Position numbers and translations under genes: made by a program. Below the pieces are notes generated by a model that made no database searches, was not told the DNA's origin, and was given only the letters and a program-made list of their open reading frames with translations. Positions 1 to 13,778 of a stretch of 64,000 nt of DNA are shown here, piece after piece. The stretch lies in contig JAIWNF010000068.1 of the NCBI GenBank assembly GCA_025093555.1, positions 154,356 to 218,355 of the forward strand. The letters run 5' to 3'. The DNA comes from Circinella umbellata (Eukaryota; Mucoromycota; Mucoromycetes; Mucorales; Lichtheimiaceae). Position 1 is the first letter of the stretch; every line of letters starts with the position of its first letter.

Positions 1-126
1 TTTTCTTTGGGTACACATCCCCAACCACATATACACACATATATACATAGCAATCATGAGATTCGCTCCTCTTATGCTGTTTCGAAAAATAACAAAAAGC
101 TCAGGATTTATGTACTTTTTTCTTAC

Positions 127-1421
127 CTTTTGAATAAGCAGCTAAAGCTTCTTCTAGGCGATACACCGCATCACGATAATGTTGTACCAATTCAAGAAGT
201 TTTGAATTTTGTCGACCCAACCAAACTTGTTCCATCGGGTATCGAATACCATGTTGAGATTCCAGCCACGATTTAAAATCAATGTCTGAGCGTGATGCAT
301 GTGGAGGAATACTGGATATCAATAATGATCGTGATGATAAATTATAAGCGGGAGAACGATAAAACTTCTTGCGCATTTCAATGTAATCATTCGTTGCCCT
401 ATGTAAATAAAAAATGACCACTAGAGTAAAAAGCCAAGTAGAAAGAACAGGAGACCAATACCATGATTGATCAGGATCTTGAACTTCTTGACCTCCACGA
501 AAGTTTATACCCGAAATTGAAAGAAATCCAATATCAAATGAAACAGGTGGCCAGTCGCTAAGTATATTGTATGTGTTTTGGTGTAACCAAGAGACCCGAA
601 AAAGAAAAAAGAATCGGTTACCACCATATTTTTTTTGCCGTTTTTATAAAAATTATAATTAATGAAAGGGAAAGTAAAGTAAAAAAAAAAAAGACTTACC
701 CAGTAATTTTTGTAGCAGCAACGTTAATTGGCATGAGAATAGTTACTGCAATAATTGTTAATACAATTAAAATGTTACGTAAAGTTCGCATAAACCTCAA
801 ATAAAGTACGGCATCATAACCAATACCGTCGATAAGAAACTCATCCGAAACTTTTGCGAGTTGTTTTAACCAATCACTCCATCCGAGCTCAGCATGTTTG
901 GTGTTACTGTTGTTACTGTTGGTTGTAGTAGTGGCGGGTGAATTATTATTATTATGAGTATTGTTATTGTTACTATTATGGTTATTATAACGGGTATGAT
1001 GATTATTACTATTCTCGGTTCTATATACGTGTAATAATAATTTTTTTTTTTGTTGAGTCCCTTTATTCTTTTTTTTTTTTTCGCTCGAGTCAAGGTGCAT
1101 TTTGGGTATTTAAATATATATATTTTTATTTAAAGGACGTGTTTTTTTACTAATGAAAATACTTTATTTTATAATAAGATATTCTTTTACTATTATTTAC
1201 CGAGTTACTGTTGATGGTGATGAGAATGCTGTTGTTCTAGATGCCGATGAAGAACGTATACTAGTGGGATATGCCAAAAAATGTCGAGGTCGTAGGTAAC
1301 TAACACATAATATAACGACGATGGATATAACAACATTGATAACCAACTGTGTCGCCATCGATTTAAGTGTCATGTGTGCATCTTCCTCTGCTTGTTCTCG
1401 CAGAGCATCGTAAACATCCAT
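127..1421 (-). CDS. OSCA/CSC1 (DUF221/RSN1) cation channel, 5' part
   Basis: This is the N-terminal part of a multi-pass membrane protein of the OSCA/CSC1/TMEM63 family, which forms stress- or osmo-gated, calcium-permeable channels. Exons read complement(1201..1421, 700..1020, 127..557). Both introns keep the frame (CG^A and GG^C codons), and a further donor (GGTAAG) at 127 shows the gene continues off the left edge. The first membrane helix is near residues 25-42, followed by LRPR. A family-like block (DGIGYDAVLYLRFMR) precedes helix 2, and helix 3 lies just before FYLHRATNDY. The cytosolic PHM7-type region then starts (SSRSLLISSIPP). An Asn/Thr/His-rich insert of about 40 residues between helices 1 and 2 is not typical. 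The start at 1421 is the first Met of the exon and leaves a short cytosolic or luminal lead of normal length. The gene is divergent from the Ert1-like gene. Confidence 0.85.
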
Positions 1422-2174
1422 GTATTGATGAAAGAAAGAAAAAAAAAGTATCGAAAGATTTTTTTTTTCTTTTTGACCGTGTAAAAAAACAAAAAAAAAA
1501 AAGGTAAAAGAAGAAAGAAAACTGTAAACCCAAAAAAATAAAATAAAAAAAGAGGTCTGGGTTTTTTTCGTTGTTACAGCAACACATACACACAGGTGAG
1601 AAACACTTTTTTTTGCTATGTAACTAAAGTGTGGCTCCGGTCTCCGCTACAAAAATGTGTTAAAAGAAAACACATGATCCGGTTACTTTGGACTATTATT
1701 ATTATACATAAAGTTTATCATAATGGATTATGTCTAAATATATGATAAATAGTGTCAAAATTTAATTTACTACTGTTTTTTATTGTTTTTATAATTATCC
1801 ACCATGTATTATTATGGATTATTGTAATCAACAATAATAAAGCACATCACTTTACAAAGAGATTGATACCCACGAAAAAAAAAAAAAGAGATTAAAGATG
1901 TCTTATCAGAAATAACAAAATGGAAGCTTAGAGTTCAAAAGGAAAAAAAAAAGAAAGAGAAACCCCGCCAACCCAAATTTGCAGTAGGCAAAAGGCACAA
2001 ACTTACTCACACTCAACCCTTTTTTTTTTTTCGGCATCGTAAAATAATAATAAAAAAAACAAAAATTAGGCCTCTTCTTCTTTTTTCTTCTTTTATCTCC
2101 ACATTTTCTTCTTTTTAAAAAAAATAAGCTAAGCTTCTGGTTTTTTTCCCCCTTTCCTTTTTATTATTATCTTT
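1422..2174. promoter_or_regulatory. Divergent intergenic region, channel gene / Ert1-like gene
   Basis: This 750-bp AT-rich spacer separates two divergent start codons. It holds poly(A)/poly(T) runs and, just before the plus-strand gene, a pyrimidine-rich tract (about 2070-2170) typical of fungal 5' leaders. A CCG-N4-CCG pair lies near 1637-1646; its spacing does not match the AcuK-type CCG-N7-CCG. No ORF of interest is seen. Confidence 0.4.
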
Positions 2175-4339
2175 ATGGAAGTGAAACCACAAGAAAACGA
2201 TAATAATAGTAATAATACATCAATAAATACAAGTAATAATCAGGGGTCATCCACGCCTACTACCATGGAGTCCGCTACAACGGAATCGAATTCCAGTACC
2301 CCACAACAACAATCACAATCACAAACTCAACAAACTCAACAAGATACAAAAAAGAAACGAACAGGACCAAAACGGCGGAAAGTAACTCATGGTAAATTTA
2401 TAATATTTTTTAAATATTTTTAAAAAATTATTTAATCAACTATTTATTATATAGCATGTGTATATTGTAGACGTTCACATATGACCTGTGATGAAGGTAA
2501 ATATATATATAAAAGACATTTTGTTAAATAATTAACAGTATATTTATATAAATAAATAACACCCTACCTCCTTCTCTTCTTTCAGGTCGACCGTGTCAAC
2601 GATGTATAAAACGAAGTATTGGCCATTTATGTCATGACGAACCAAAACATTCCAACAACTCACAGAATAATAATGCCAGTAAAAACCGTGCTACAACAAC
2701 TAATACTAATAATAGTAGTAGTGGAGCACCTTATATGTCATTAAATAATATGCCTAATGGCGGTAATAGTGGTAGTGGTAGCGGTAGTGGTATGTTGTTC
2801 ATCCAATTTGTTTTATATTTATCTATTTTATCATCATTTGATTTATTGATAATAATAATTATTCTTTTAGGATTAAGTGGAAATAGTAATTTAGGAGGGT
2901 TACCGATCCAATTCTTTGGTCAAATGGGTACTGGTCAACTTACATTTGCAAGTGAACATATGGGTAATGAAATTTCAGTTATCAGGTTAGTTAATAGTTT
3001 AATTATTTATCAATTAAAATACTTATTGGAAATGTGGAAAATAATAATAATAAATCATTAGTAATTTTCTTGACTCATTGGATGGTGATGTTCAAGCAAT
3101 GTATGGAAATAATAGTAATAATACAAATAATCAACAAAACGCTGTTACTGCACCTACTGTCAATACAACAGAGAAATTCTTTTTGACTGCTGCAGATCCT
3201 TCTGATGGTAAACTGGAAGATCGATTAACTGAAGTTATTAATGCCAAATATGAAGCTGGATTTTTAAAACCATATAATTATGTGAATGGTTATGCACGAT
3301 TACAAAAATATATGGATAATAAGTGAGTTTCATTATTATATACAGATATATATATATAAAGAGGGCCTGGATGGATGGGGGGGGATTGGTGATAGAAGAA
3401 GGGAGGGAGAAGAGTTGAAAAAGCAACAAACATTATTTTTCTTTTTCATTCTTGTATATTGACGTATCAACTTCTTTTTCTTTACAAGTATGTCTGCATC
3501 AAGTCGACAACGTATTTTGAATGTCATGGGTACTTTCCGACCAGCATTCCGATCTGTCGCGCAATCATTGACAGATATAGATTTGATCTTGGTAGAAGAA
3601 GCATTTGAACGATTGTTATTGGTAAGTTAAATGGGACAAATTACGAGAGAAAAGTTAAGATGAGACAAATTGGGAGAGATCAGATAGGATAGGATCGGCT
3701 GATTAAAACCCTCAAAAAAAATCTGTTAGGATTATGATCGTGTATTTAGTTCCATGGGAATTCCAGCATGTTTATGGCGTCGTACAGGTGAAATTTACAA
3801 GGGCAATAAAGAATTTGCTTCACTTGTAAATGTTCCCATTGAAAATCTACGAGAGGTATGTTTTTTTTTAAAAAAAAAGTCTTTTATCTAAAGAAAACTG
3901 TTATTAATCACTCTTATTATTATAGGGACGATTGTGCATATATGAATTGATGGCAGAGGAATCAGCAGTGAATTATTGGGAGGTAAAAAATAATAATAAT
4001 TTTTGTTACACATAAATATGAAATCAGATAATGGAGAAAAATGACGTGCTTAACTAACATAAACAATAATATAAACAATAGAAATATGGCAATATTGCAT
4101 TTGATCCTGGACAGAAGGCTGTATTAACATCATGTTTATTAAAGAATCCTGATCCTGATAATACAAACGTCATTTCTTGCTGCTTTTCATTTACTATAAG
4201 GAGAGATAAATATAATATCCCAGTAAGTTTTCATTTAAAACAAAGTGTAATACATATAGCATACATGTAACGAACTAATTAAAATTTTTATTTCTAGACT
4301 GTAATTGTTGGAAACTTTTTACCTGTACGCTTGCAATAA
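2175..4339 (+). CDS. ERT1: Ert1/AcuK-type Zn2Cys6-PAS transcription regulator
   Basis: This is a 445-aa predicted transcription factor. Ten exons read 2175..2391, 2455..2496, 2586..2789, 2871..2985, 3062..3322, 3489..3621, 3730..3855, 3926..3982, 4082..4222, 4298..4339. A basic stretch (KKKRTGPKRRK) precedes the Zn2Cys6 cluster, whose six Cys are visible in ACVYCRRSHMTC, RPCQRC and GHLC. RRSHMTCD and IKRSIGHLCHDEP are hallmarks of the Ert1/Rds2/AcuK subfamily. The cluster is split by two introns; one exon of 42 nt carries its first half. A PAS-like domain follows (about residues 280-440), with family-like text such as FFLTAADPSDG and YNYVNGYARL upstream. Family members activate gluconeogenic genes (PCK, FBP) on non-fermentable carbon in yeasts and Aspergillus. 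FBP1 is in this same window. Ser/Gly and Asn repeats between the domains are low complexity. Confidence 0.9.
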
Positions 4340-7197
4340 AATATATATAATACTACCAAACTACAAACTACAAATCTTAACTATTCTTATACACTCACAT
4401 TAACTCAATTCATATACACATGTCATCTTATATAATAAAAATAAAAACTATATTATTATATCTTAATGTTGGTGTATGGATTACATTTTACTCTAAAATG
4501 GGTTATCAAAATATCCATTACATAATAATGTGTCGTATGGGAAGAAAAAATGAACTCATGCATTTTTTTTATAATATAATTTAACACTTAATAGATCTAA
4601 TGGCAAAATTTTACATGCATATAAAATAGAATCAAGTATGAAAGAAACAAAAAAAAAAGTAATTGTCATGCAGATTTGAAGCTGAGCTGAATTGAGCTAA
4701 AACTGGGCCCTAAAACTACGGACTATATGATCTGCATAACGAAATTAACTTTTTATTTTTTATACATTCTTAAAAAAGATAAAGGGCATAACTCACCCTG
4801 TGATCCATGTATTCTTGTATTCCTATGGTATTTGTAGAGGGCCAACCGAAATGTGGCCTCAGAAAAAATCACTCTTCTTCATATATTCTTTTTTTTTAGT
4901 TCCAGATTACTTGATCTTCAGGAAGACTTCAAGAATACCAGTATATAGTGTTGCTCCGAGCATTGGCCCAGAACGGACATACATCTATGATATGAGCTAG
5001 TTTTCCAACTAAAGATCATGTATAGCTGGATCGCATATACGGCATACGCGATATGTTGGTAATCTATAATTTTACTTTTTAATGAGCTGTACTCGTAAGT
5101 CCTTTGTATCTTTGTTAGTTTGGCACTCTGGATATGGACTTGTAACTTAGATTGTCATTAGACATTTTGATATGAGATATCGGTAGATTGTCGATGTTGC
5201 TAGTCGTATCATAAATCTTCGGAGATATGTGTACTGACGTTTCTTGAAAGTAATGGTGTTATTATCCAGTTTGGATTCATTGTTTATGGTCATGAAACAG
5301 TACTCTTGCTACATAAAACTTCATGCAAAAATATGTCTGCTAAGATCTTCCAGCAGGTTAAATAATTGATGTCTGTTTTATGATGTCAAATAAATAATAT
5401 GTAGTTTTATTGGGAAGATTTTTTTGACGAAGTTTCACTAGCTTTCCTATTCTTTGATTGCATTAACCACCTCCTATTGTGGAATCGCCACCAAGGATTT
5501 CATGATTCGAATCAATATAACTGCTCCTATTTTTATCCAACATAGTCGTCTGGTTATTCATAATAATAATGCGCTCTATATATTTACAGAAAATATAGAA
5601 AAAAAAGTAATCTAGGATTTTCAAAAGCCATGTTAACAAAAAACACATGATCCAAAAACCCAAACCCAGTGCTATGGGGGTGGGTGTTGATTCAATTTTT
5701 TGGAGAAACGTTACACAAGGTTCTCCACAGCTTTTTTTTTTCTGAATCTTCAAACTCTTCTTTTGATTATTATAAATAAAACCCCACATTCTTATACTGT
5801 ATTATACACTATTAATTATAAATATGATACATTATATTAAATTTAAAAGATATTTGTTACTAATTTTTGAAATGTGGAAGAAAAAAACCCTTTATGATTA
5901 AAATAGCAATGTAGAATGGCTCGCATTTATTTGATGTGATAAAGAAAAATAGTTTTACAATAAGACATTCTATATCTTTTCTATTATAACTAACATCATA
6001 CATAATTCAAATTTATTTTCTATCGTTAAAATGAAGCACTAACTAGGTCTTTATTCTAGATAATAATGATATCTTGGTAATAATATTAATAAGGGTACTA
6101 CGTACGTAGAAGTAAATGAGAAAAAAGAAGAAGGTGAGTTAAAATGTATTCATACTTCTCCAACACTCGTACACATTTCCTCTTTTAATAAAGATAGAAC
6201 TAAAAAGAAATGATGACCGAAGTTGTACATCCAAGTTTATGGGAACTGATCCAGAAAATAAAATATACAAGTGCTACTATATTTTTTCAATGTTCAGTAA
6301 TATAAAAACGATTAATCTTTGTTTTACTACTCTAACCGCATTTATTTATACGCCATTAACTTTAATGTTAGACAGAGAGAGAAAAAAACACAAAATTTAA
6401 AGTAACTAGAATCAATAACCCAAAATAAAAGCTTACAAAATTGGTTTGCACTTTAGTTGTACAGTATAATAAGATTTTACACAGACTAAAAAAAAAAAGG
6501 TTACAGTGGTTTTCTTTAGTTACCCATAACTTAAAGTATAACTTTATATTCTACTACTCTACAGTGTTGAAACAAGTTATACATATGTGAAAGACGGGAC
6601 AATTTTTCTTTAAAAAAACACAGAGCTCAAAGAAATTTATTTATTTGTTTGTATGTATGTTTTTTTTTTCATGGTAGACTGGAAAAAAAACACATGTATA
6701 CTGCATTGGCTGTTGAGGATCATTGATCATTTCTGTGTAACACGTTTTCTAACTTGGTTATAGAAATACAATAATATACTACGCTGCATATCAAAATTAT
6801 AATTTACTTGCTAAAAAAAACAGAGTGGAATAATATTACAATGATAAAAAGACATGATATAATTTTATTTGTATGTACAAGTTAAATACAATCATACGTA
6901 CATAATAGTTTTTTTCTTGCTACGATTTTGATTTAGTGTTATCATTGTAAGTAAGAGTCGTACTCAATGCTAAATAAAATAAAATAAAGAGATAATTGAA
7001 GATTGTTACACTTTACAAAGCCTTTATTGAATCACACGACTATGTTGATCCGATTTATTATGCGCGACGCAACAAAACGAATGATACTTATATCTCATAT
7101 TTGATTTGACCTTATGCATCTCTTTTCTTTCTCTCTATCTTTTTTTTCTTTTCCTTGGTTGTAGTACTTATTTTACAGAAAAAAAATAATAAAAATA
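4340..7197. other. Long intergenic region without a confident gene
   Basis: This is 2.9 kb of AT-rich DNA. Small ORFs at 4800-5000 (+) and 5463-5789 (-) have no recognisable domain and are rich in Phe, Ile and Lys, as random AT-rich frames are. The part at 4680-5460 is less AT-rich than its surroundings and might be an old element remnant, but no terminal repeats or transposase motif were seen. The last 150 bp before 7198 are pyrimidine-rich and probably form the leader of the transporter gene. Confidence 0.5.
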
Positions 7198-7449
7198 ATG
7201 GCAATCGACGACTCATTAGAAAAAAATGGCAGCACTACAGAAATTCAACAAAAAAATGCTTCTGAAGTTGCTATAGCTACAATAGAAGAAAAAGAATGGA
7301 ATCGGGAAAAGAAAAAAATTCAATATATTGATCCAGTTTTGGAAAAACGATTCTTAAGAAAACTTGATTTACGTATGGTTATATGGTCTTTTATTGCATC
7401 TATTTCCAATTTTTTAAATAGAAATAATATGCGTAAGTAAATATAGAAA

Positions 7450-7488
<39 letters not shown>

Positions 7489-9127
7489 TATTGAAGTATT
7501 CTGTAACATAAAAATCAAATTCATTTTTGTAGAAAATGCTTTTACAATGGGCATGGATAAAGATTTAAACCTTGATTCATCTGTGTACAATTGGACAGTG
7601 ACTATGTTTTTCATTGGTTATCTAATGTACGTATGTAGTATTGCATAAAGATATTACTAAATATTATAGTATTTTTTTCTGAAATATAACAATCGTTTCT
7701 AACGTGAAATATTATATATACATATATATATATTATTTTAAAATCTATTACGTAAGACTTCAAATCCCTGGCAATATTCTTATAACGAAGGTTCCACCAC
7801 GATGGGTTCTACCTACTTGTGCAGTTCTTTGGGGTACCATAGTGAGCGTAATGCCAGCTGTAAAAGATCATCAAGCATTATGGGGATTAAGATTTGTTCT
7901 TGGATTAGTACAAGCGCCGTATTATCCAGGGGTTGTATTTTTATTTGGAAGCTGGTATAAAAAAAACGAATTGGCGAAACGATCTATGCTGGTAGCTGCA
8001 GGTGTTCCTCTTTCAGGTGCTGTAAATGGTCTGATTTCTGGAGCTATAAGCAAAACAATGGATGGAACCGCAGGATTATCTTCATGGCGATGGCTATTTA
8101 TTATTGAAGGTGTACTAGGTGTTTTGGTGGGTGTTTTTGGTTATATTTTATTACCCAATTTTCCCAACAACACACCTTGGCTTACTCCTGAGGAACGACA
8201 AATTGCAATTGCACGGGTACAAAATCAAGGCTTGCATGTGGTATCAAATACTTATAGCTGGAAAACGTATGTACATATTATGTATTTTCTCATATTCCTA
8301 CTGCTATCAGGATTTTATTTTTGCGCATTACACATATATATATTTATCTAAATATTTTTCATTATCAGAGTCAGTAATGTATTGTTGCGACCCTATCCAT
8401 GGCTTATGATTATTCAAGGTATCGGAATCAGTTTGTGTCTCACCATGATTGATTATTTTGCTATCATCCTTCGCGATCTCTCATATCCTGTCGATATGGC
8501 AAATTATATGCTCACACCTTTATATATTTTTGGCACTTTTGCTTCTATTGCTATTGGATGGTCTAGTGACAAACTAGGTGACAGAGCATGTCATATTGGA
8601 GTAGCTCAATTTGCAGCGGCGATATGGTATATGATTCTTGGTGCAGTGAATAAAGGAGATAATTCTTCTGTTTTAGTGTTTATTGGTGTTTATATTGCAA
8701 GTTTAAACCTCGCAATGATAACCTTATGCTTAACATGGTTGAATGAATTCTACAAAGTTGATCATAACACGAGAGCTATTGCAATTGCATTTATTAATAC
8801 AATGAGCGTTGTTATTCCAAACTTTATAAATCTCAAGGCTTGGTTGGTGACAGATTCACCGAATTTTTGTAAGTCTCTTTCTTTTTTCGATCTCTTTTGT
8901 ATTTTTGATAAATTTATTCTATATATATGGCAAGACAAAAAAAAACCTGCTCTAAATTAACCTATTTCATCATATTTATTAATATCTATCAAGGGGCTGG
9001 AAAATTAACAAGTATGGGTTGTGGTTTCGCATCCGTATTGGCAACTATTGCTATTTGGGCCCTGCTTCGTAATAATATTATGCTACCAGAGGCTACTGAT
9101 GAAAGTGATGTAGACCTTCATGCTTAA
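7198..9127 (+). CDS. MFS transporter, Dal5-like (allantoate permease/ACS family), copy 1
   Basis: This is a 490-aa plasma-membrane transporter of the major facilitator superfamily, anion:cation symporter type, close in pattern to fungal allantoate/nicotinate/pantothenate carriers. Exons read 7198..7432, 7533..7626, 7757..8266, 8369..8868, 8994..9127. Family-like segments in order are LRKLDLRMVIW before helix 1, MGMDKDLNL, MFFIGY, IPGNILITKVPPRW, LRFVLGLVQAPYYPG (helix 4), WRWLFIIEG and LLPNFPNNTPWLTPEER ahead of the central loop, then six more helices. The usual DRTN after helix 1 reads NRNN. Substrate cannot be told from sequence; organic anions or vitamins are typical for the family. A (GA)n run lies in intron 1. 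The next gene is a tandem paralogue with the same splice positions except one intron. Confidence 0.88.
7457..7486. repeat. (GA)n microsatellite in intron 1 of MFS copy 1
   Basis: About fifteen uninterrupted GA units lie inside the first intron, just after the GTAAGT donor. Confidence 0.9.
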
Positions 9128-10178
9128 CACGATCTTGTCGAAGGTCACCTATGAAGACTTTATATTTTAGTAAAAAACAAACTTAAAAAAAATCATGTAT
9201 ACATAACATAATTTTTACCTTCTATCCACCAAAAAAAAGACCCATTTGTAATTTATATGTATTTATTTAATATATTTCAATACGTACCGAATTTGTGTTT
9301 GATGTAATTATTTATTAGGTTAAAGAAATAAGCGTACGATAGTTTTGCACAAAGATGATGAATACGATAGTTTATGAATAATCTTTTGCTGATATAAGAC
9401 AAGAATTTTCAGAGTACGTACATAAAACTATTTATCATAATTACAATAACATGTTGCATTTTTTTTATGCTGTATCGTATATAACTCCAGTAAATGTACT
9501 TATCACACTTATTTTTTTTTACGTAGGAAAAATAAAAGATTATTGAGGAAACATTATAATTATAACAAATACATAATAAGTCATGTGAATCCATATTAAA
9601 TTTTTCTCTCTGAATGATGCTAGCAAATCACATGAACTGTCTTGAAAACTCCATTTCTCTATCCATACACATACATTTATTTATCACAGTTAGCCTATAG
9701 AGTATAAAAAAAGAACAAATTTCTTTTTATTACTTGAATAGAACTGGCCCACACTTTTATTGCAGGGTACATGAAATTCAAAAATAGATGTCGTCTAAGA
9801 AATTAATCGTTATATGACGTGTAGACCGTTGATATAATGAAGCGAAGAATTAATATTTTGCCACATATATTCTCTTTATAAATAGATAAAAAAAGAATAT
9901 CGTCTTGACATCCCTTCAACTTCTATCTCTTATTTTCAAGAAATCTTGTCATTTATTTAACCCTGTTTTATGCAGAATGAGCTCCTGACTATCATTGTTA
10001 GAAGGAGAAAAAAAAAGGATCACACGATTTAAAAAAAGGTCCCCTGAAAAAAAAAAGCTTCAAGAGAACTATCCAGCTTTCTCTATTTATTTTATCTTTT
10101 CTTCTTTTTTGTTTTTGTTTTTTAAAAAAAGTATTGCCCAACTGCTTGTTTGTGTACATAATATACATAAAAAAAACA
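9128..10178. other. Spacer between tandem MFS genes
   Basis: This is a 1-kb AT-rich spacer with no supported gene. It must contain the terminator of copy 1 and the promoter of copy 2. A pyrimidine-rich stretch lies at about 10075-10125, followed by an A-rich tract immediately before the start codon. Confidence 0.5.
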
Positions 10179-12243
10179 ATGGGCATTATCTCTGATAGTG
10201 CTTCGAGTAGCAACAATAGTATCAATGAACAAATTTTATCCGAACCATATAAAGGAGGATCAAAAATTAATCCATCCTATGGTACTATTAAGGAACTAGA
10301 AGATATATCTTCTCAACTTGTACCTATTGACCCTATCGTACAAGAACGTCTCTTACGGAAACTTGATGTTCGAATGACAATTTGGGGATTTTTTGCTTCT
10401 TTTTCTTGTTATTTAAATCGAAATAATATGCGTAAGTGTTGTAAATATAATTTACAAGACAACAACAAAAAAAAATTGTCATGTGAAATATGAAATAACT
10501 CAAGGTCATTAATTTTTTTTTATACCTGCCATGTTATACAGAAAATGCTTTTACGATGGGTATGGATAAAGAGCTCAATCTTGACTCGAATGTTTATAAC
10601 TGGTCTGTTACCATGTTTTTTATTGGATATACAATGTTTGTATTTTTTTTATGCAGTAAATAAGGGGCATATGTATGACGATATATCCTATTATATATAA
10701 AAACATATTAATAAAGAAAAAAGATTACAGATACCCGGTAACATTCTTATCACCAAATCTTTACCTCGGTGTGTTATTCCATCTTTTGCAATTATTTGGA
10801 GTTCTATCGTGTGTTTCATGCCAGCCGTCAAGTCATACAATACTTTATGGTTGCTCCGTTTTATGCTAGGTCTAGCCCAAGCGGTAAAGAAAAAAGGCTT
10901 AACATTAGCTTCATAATGATAATTCTATATTTTTACATATATAATTAAATAATATATACGAAGCATATATTTGTACTCATAATAATTAATTTATACATAT
11001 TATTAGCCATTTTATCCTGGGATGGCACTTTTGCTTGGAAGTTGGTACACAAAGAACGAACTAGGAAAAAGAAACATGGCTATTGCAAGTGGAATTCCTA
11101 TAGCAGGAGCTGTTGGAGGTTTTGTGGCGGCGGGTATTACCAAAGTAATGGATGGAGCGGGTGGACTACTTTCTTGGCAATGGCTATTTATTATTGAAGG
11201 CTTGATAGGTGTTTTAGTAGGTGTTTCCGGCTATTACCTACTTCCCAACTATCCTCATAATACACCTTGGCTCACTTCTGAGGAGCGTCAAGTAGCAATG
11301 GCACGAGTGCATAATCATGGAATCCATGTCATTTCAAATAAATATAACTGGCAAACGTATTGTATTAATTTAATTTTTATTTTAATCTTATATTACACAC
11401 TAACGTTCTTATTTTATCATGACTTTGTATGCTTGTATATATACATATATAACCAAGAATCACCAACGTTTTGATAAGCCCGTATCCTTGGCTTTTAATT
11501 GTGTTATGGACATGTAGTACCATTTGTCTCGGAATAGTAGATAATCTTGTCATTATCCTTCGTGATCTTGGCTACTCTGTAACATTTGCCAACCTGATGC
11601 TCACACCCTTACATATTTGCGGTGCAATTGTTACTGTTTTCTTAGGATGGTCATCGGATAAAAGGAAAGACAGAGCATTTCATACTGCAGGCATTCTACT
11701 CTGGGTAGGCGTATGGTATTCTGCACTAGTTATGATAAACAGTGACGAACAAAACAATTCCGGTCGTCTAGTAATTGCAGCTGCGTGCGCAATCAGTGGA
11801 AATGCATCGACATTATCTCTTTGTCTTGTTTGGGTGAGCGAAATATACAAGAAAGACCATAATTCAAGAGCTATAGCTATGGCGTTTATTAATACTATGG
11901 GTATGGTCATACCCAATATATTAAATGTCAAATTTTGGGTGGTAACTGATTCTCCGAATTTTGGTACGTTTCTCTATTATATACATAAAGTAGTTTCTAT
12001 TTAAATAGATTTAATAATTTCTAGTGATCATTATAAATGAAAAAAAAGAAGGCGGTATGGTAGATTTTATATTTATATTGAACACTGAATTAATGTCTTA
12101 TTTGTTTTTGATAAATTACTATTTACATAGTCACCGGAAAATTGGCGGGTATGAGTTCAAGTATTCTTGGAATAACGATAACTATTATTATTTGGTTTCT
12201 ACTTCGCGTTAATTCTTCTGGTTTCCAAATCTATAAATATTAA
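10179..12243 (+). CDS. MFS transporter, Dal5-like, copy 2 (tandem paralogue)
   Basis: This is a 491-aa paralogue of the upstream transporter, same orientation and same family. Exons read 10179..10431, 10542..10635, 10724..10883, 11007..11356, 11458..11963, 12131..12243. Matching segments include LRKLDVRMTIWGFFASF, NAFTMGMDKELNLDSNVYNW, IPGNILITK, WQWLFIIEG, and PNYPHNTPWLTSEER. Splice sites fall at the same codons as in copy 1, but copy 2 has an additional intron after AQA (10884..11006) inside helix 4, where copy 1 runs uninterrupted. An in-frame Met 15 codons upstream exists; 10179 was chosen because it aligns better in length and has an A-rich leader (AAAACAATG). The acidic tail of copy 1 is replaced by a short neutral tail (SSGFQIYKY). 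Substrate preference has probably diverged. Confidence 0.87.
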
Positions 12244-13778
12244 CAAAAAAAAAGGGGGGGGGGAGAACCAAGTAAACAACAATTATAGAATGTATGTTCT
12301 TTTTATGAAGCTCTAGACATGTTACGTACTATACGTTAATTATAGACAATAATAGACAAGAAAACACTAAATAAACCCATTATCTCTAAACCATGCTTCC
12401 AATTGAGTCATTAAAGAGTAACAGAGAATAAAAACACTATTAGTAATTCAATAGTAATAAAAGCATCTGCACAACTTTAATCTTTTTTATGCTATAATAA
12501 ATTATATGGCTGACAGATGATGATAGACCGGCGCTTAAAAAAAATTATGCGTCCATTCGGAGAACTTTTTTATTTCTTCCAGTGTAACGCGAATTGCATC
12601 TTAGTTTGATATTGTCACTACGTACACAGTTGTAATTATATAAGGCATTGTTTTTTTTATATAATTGTCATTGGGCTAATGCCATATAAACACATGATAA
12701 ATAACCTTGTTTCATAATTTGCATATTTATACATTTTTAAAAAATAAAGAGACACAAAAGAAAACAACATGTTTAACTATTTGTTTGATAAAGATAAGCT
12801 AGAATGCTTTTTTTTTACGTAGATACGTACTTATTACTACCCCAATCGACAACGACAGATAAAATCATTATATTTACGTATATGATATATACTATTGAAG
12901 AACATGATAAATATTAGCTTATTGTATTTATTCATCGTGAAGTAACATTATGCTTATGTAACAGAGAAAAAGAGCAAAAAGCAAAAACAAATATTCCGTA
13001 AATGTGTGAGAGAGATTTATTATTTTTCTTGATCAACTATTATCCAAATAAGAAAACATTTTAGTTATCCTTCATAATCAAAAATTCATTATCATACGAT
13101 TTATTCGTCTATATAGCAAAAATAAACGTTGACTTTTTTTTTTCTTATTATAAAAACTGTCAAAAATTATATAAAAAAGAAAAGAAATAAACTTCTTTAA
13201 AAGAAACCCCGTTCTTTCGTTCTTTATAAAATGTTTAGTCGGCAAAAAAAGAGAGAAAAGCATAAAAATAGCTGAGCCCTTTATACAGCACCTTTTTTCT
13301 TTTTTGTTACTCTTGTACGACTTACTATTTTTGTTTTTAAAAAACTTTAAAAAAAACTGATGCATATATTGTTAATAAGTGGAAAGAAGGATGTGTTATA
13401 TATTTGATATTTATATTGTAAATCAGCCAAAAAAAACAGTTGGATGATTTTTGGCGTAACCATTTAAAGGGGGTGGGGGGGGGTTGAATGAAGATGTTTA
13501 AAATTTAATATTAATGGTAAAAATAATAATAATAGAGTGATGATGTGATATAACTAACAGTATAAACGAAAAAAAAAAAATGTTCGGATAAAATTGAGTT
13601 GACTAAAAAAACTTTTGCTTTTTTTTTTTAGTCTTTAATCTTAATCTTCTTTTTCTTCCTTTCTTTTTTTTTCTTCTTTCTTTCTTGTTCTCTCTCTCTC
13701 TTTTTTCCCGCGTTTTTATCTTTTACTTTATATTATTTACTATATATATATTCTCTATTATTAATAACCATAAATAAT
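12244..13778. other. Intergenic region with CT-rich leader
   Basis: No supported gene is seen in this 1.5-kb AT-rich spacer. A strong pyrimidine tract at about 13615-13710, ending close to the next start codon, resembles the CT-rich core-promoter or leader tracts of fungal genes. Confidence 0.45.

Noticed and set aside
4800..5000. 66-codon plus-strand ORF
   Set aside because: Short, Phe/Ser-rich, interrupted by poly(T); neither strand gives recognisable protein.
5463..5789. 108-codon minus-strand ORF with hydrophobic stretch
   Set aside because: Composition is that of random AT-rich DNA, with no splice context, no family match and no signal peptide at its start.
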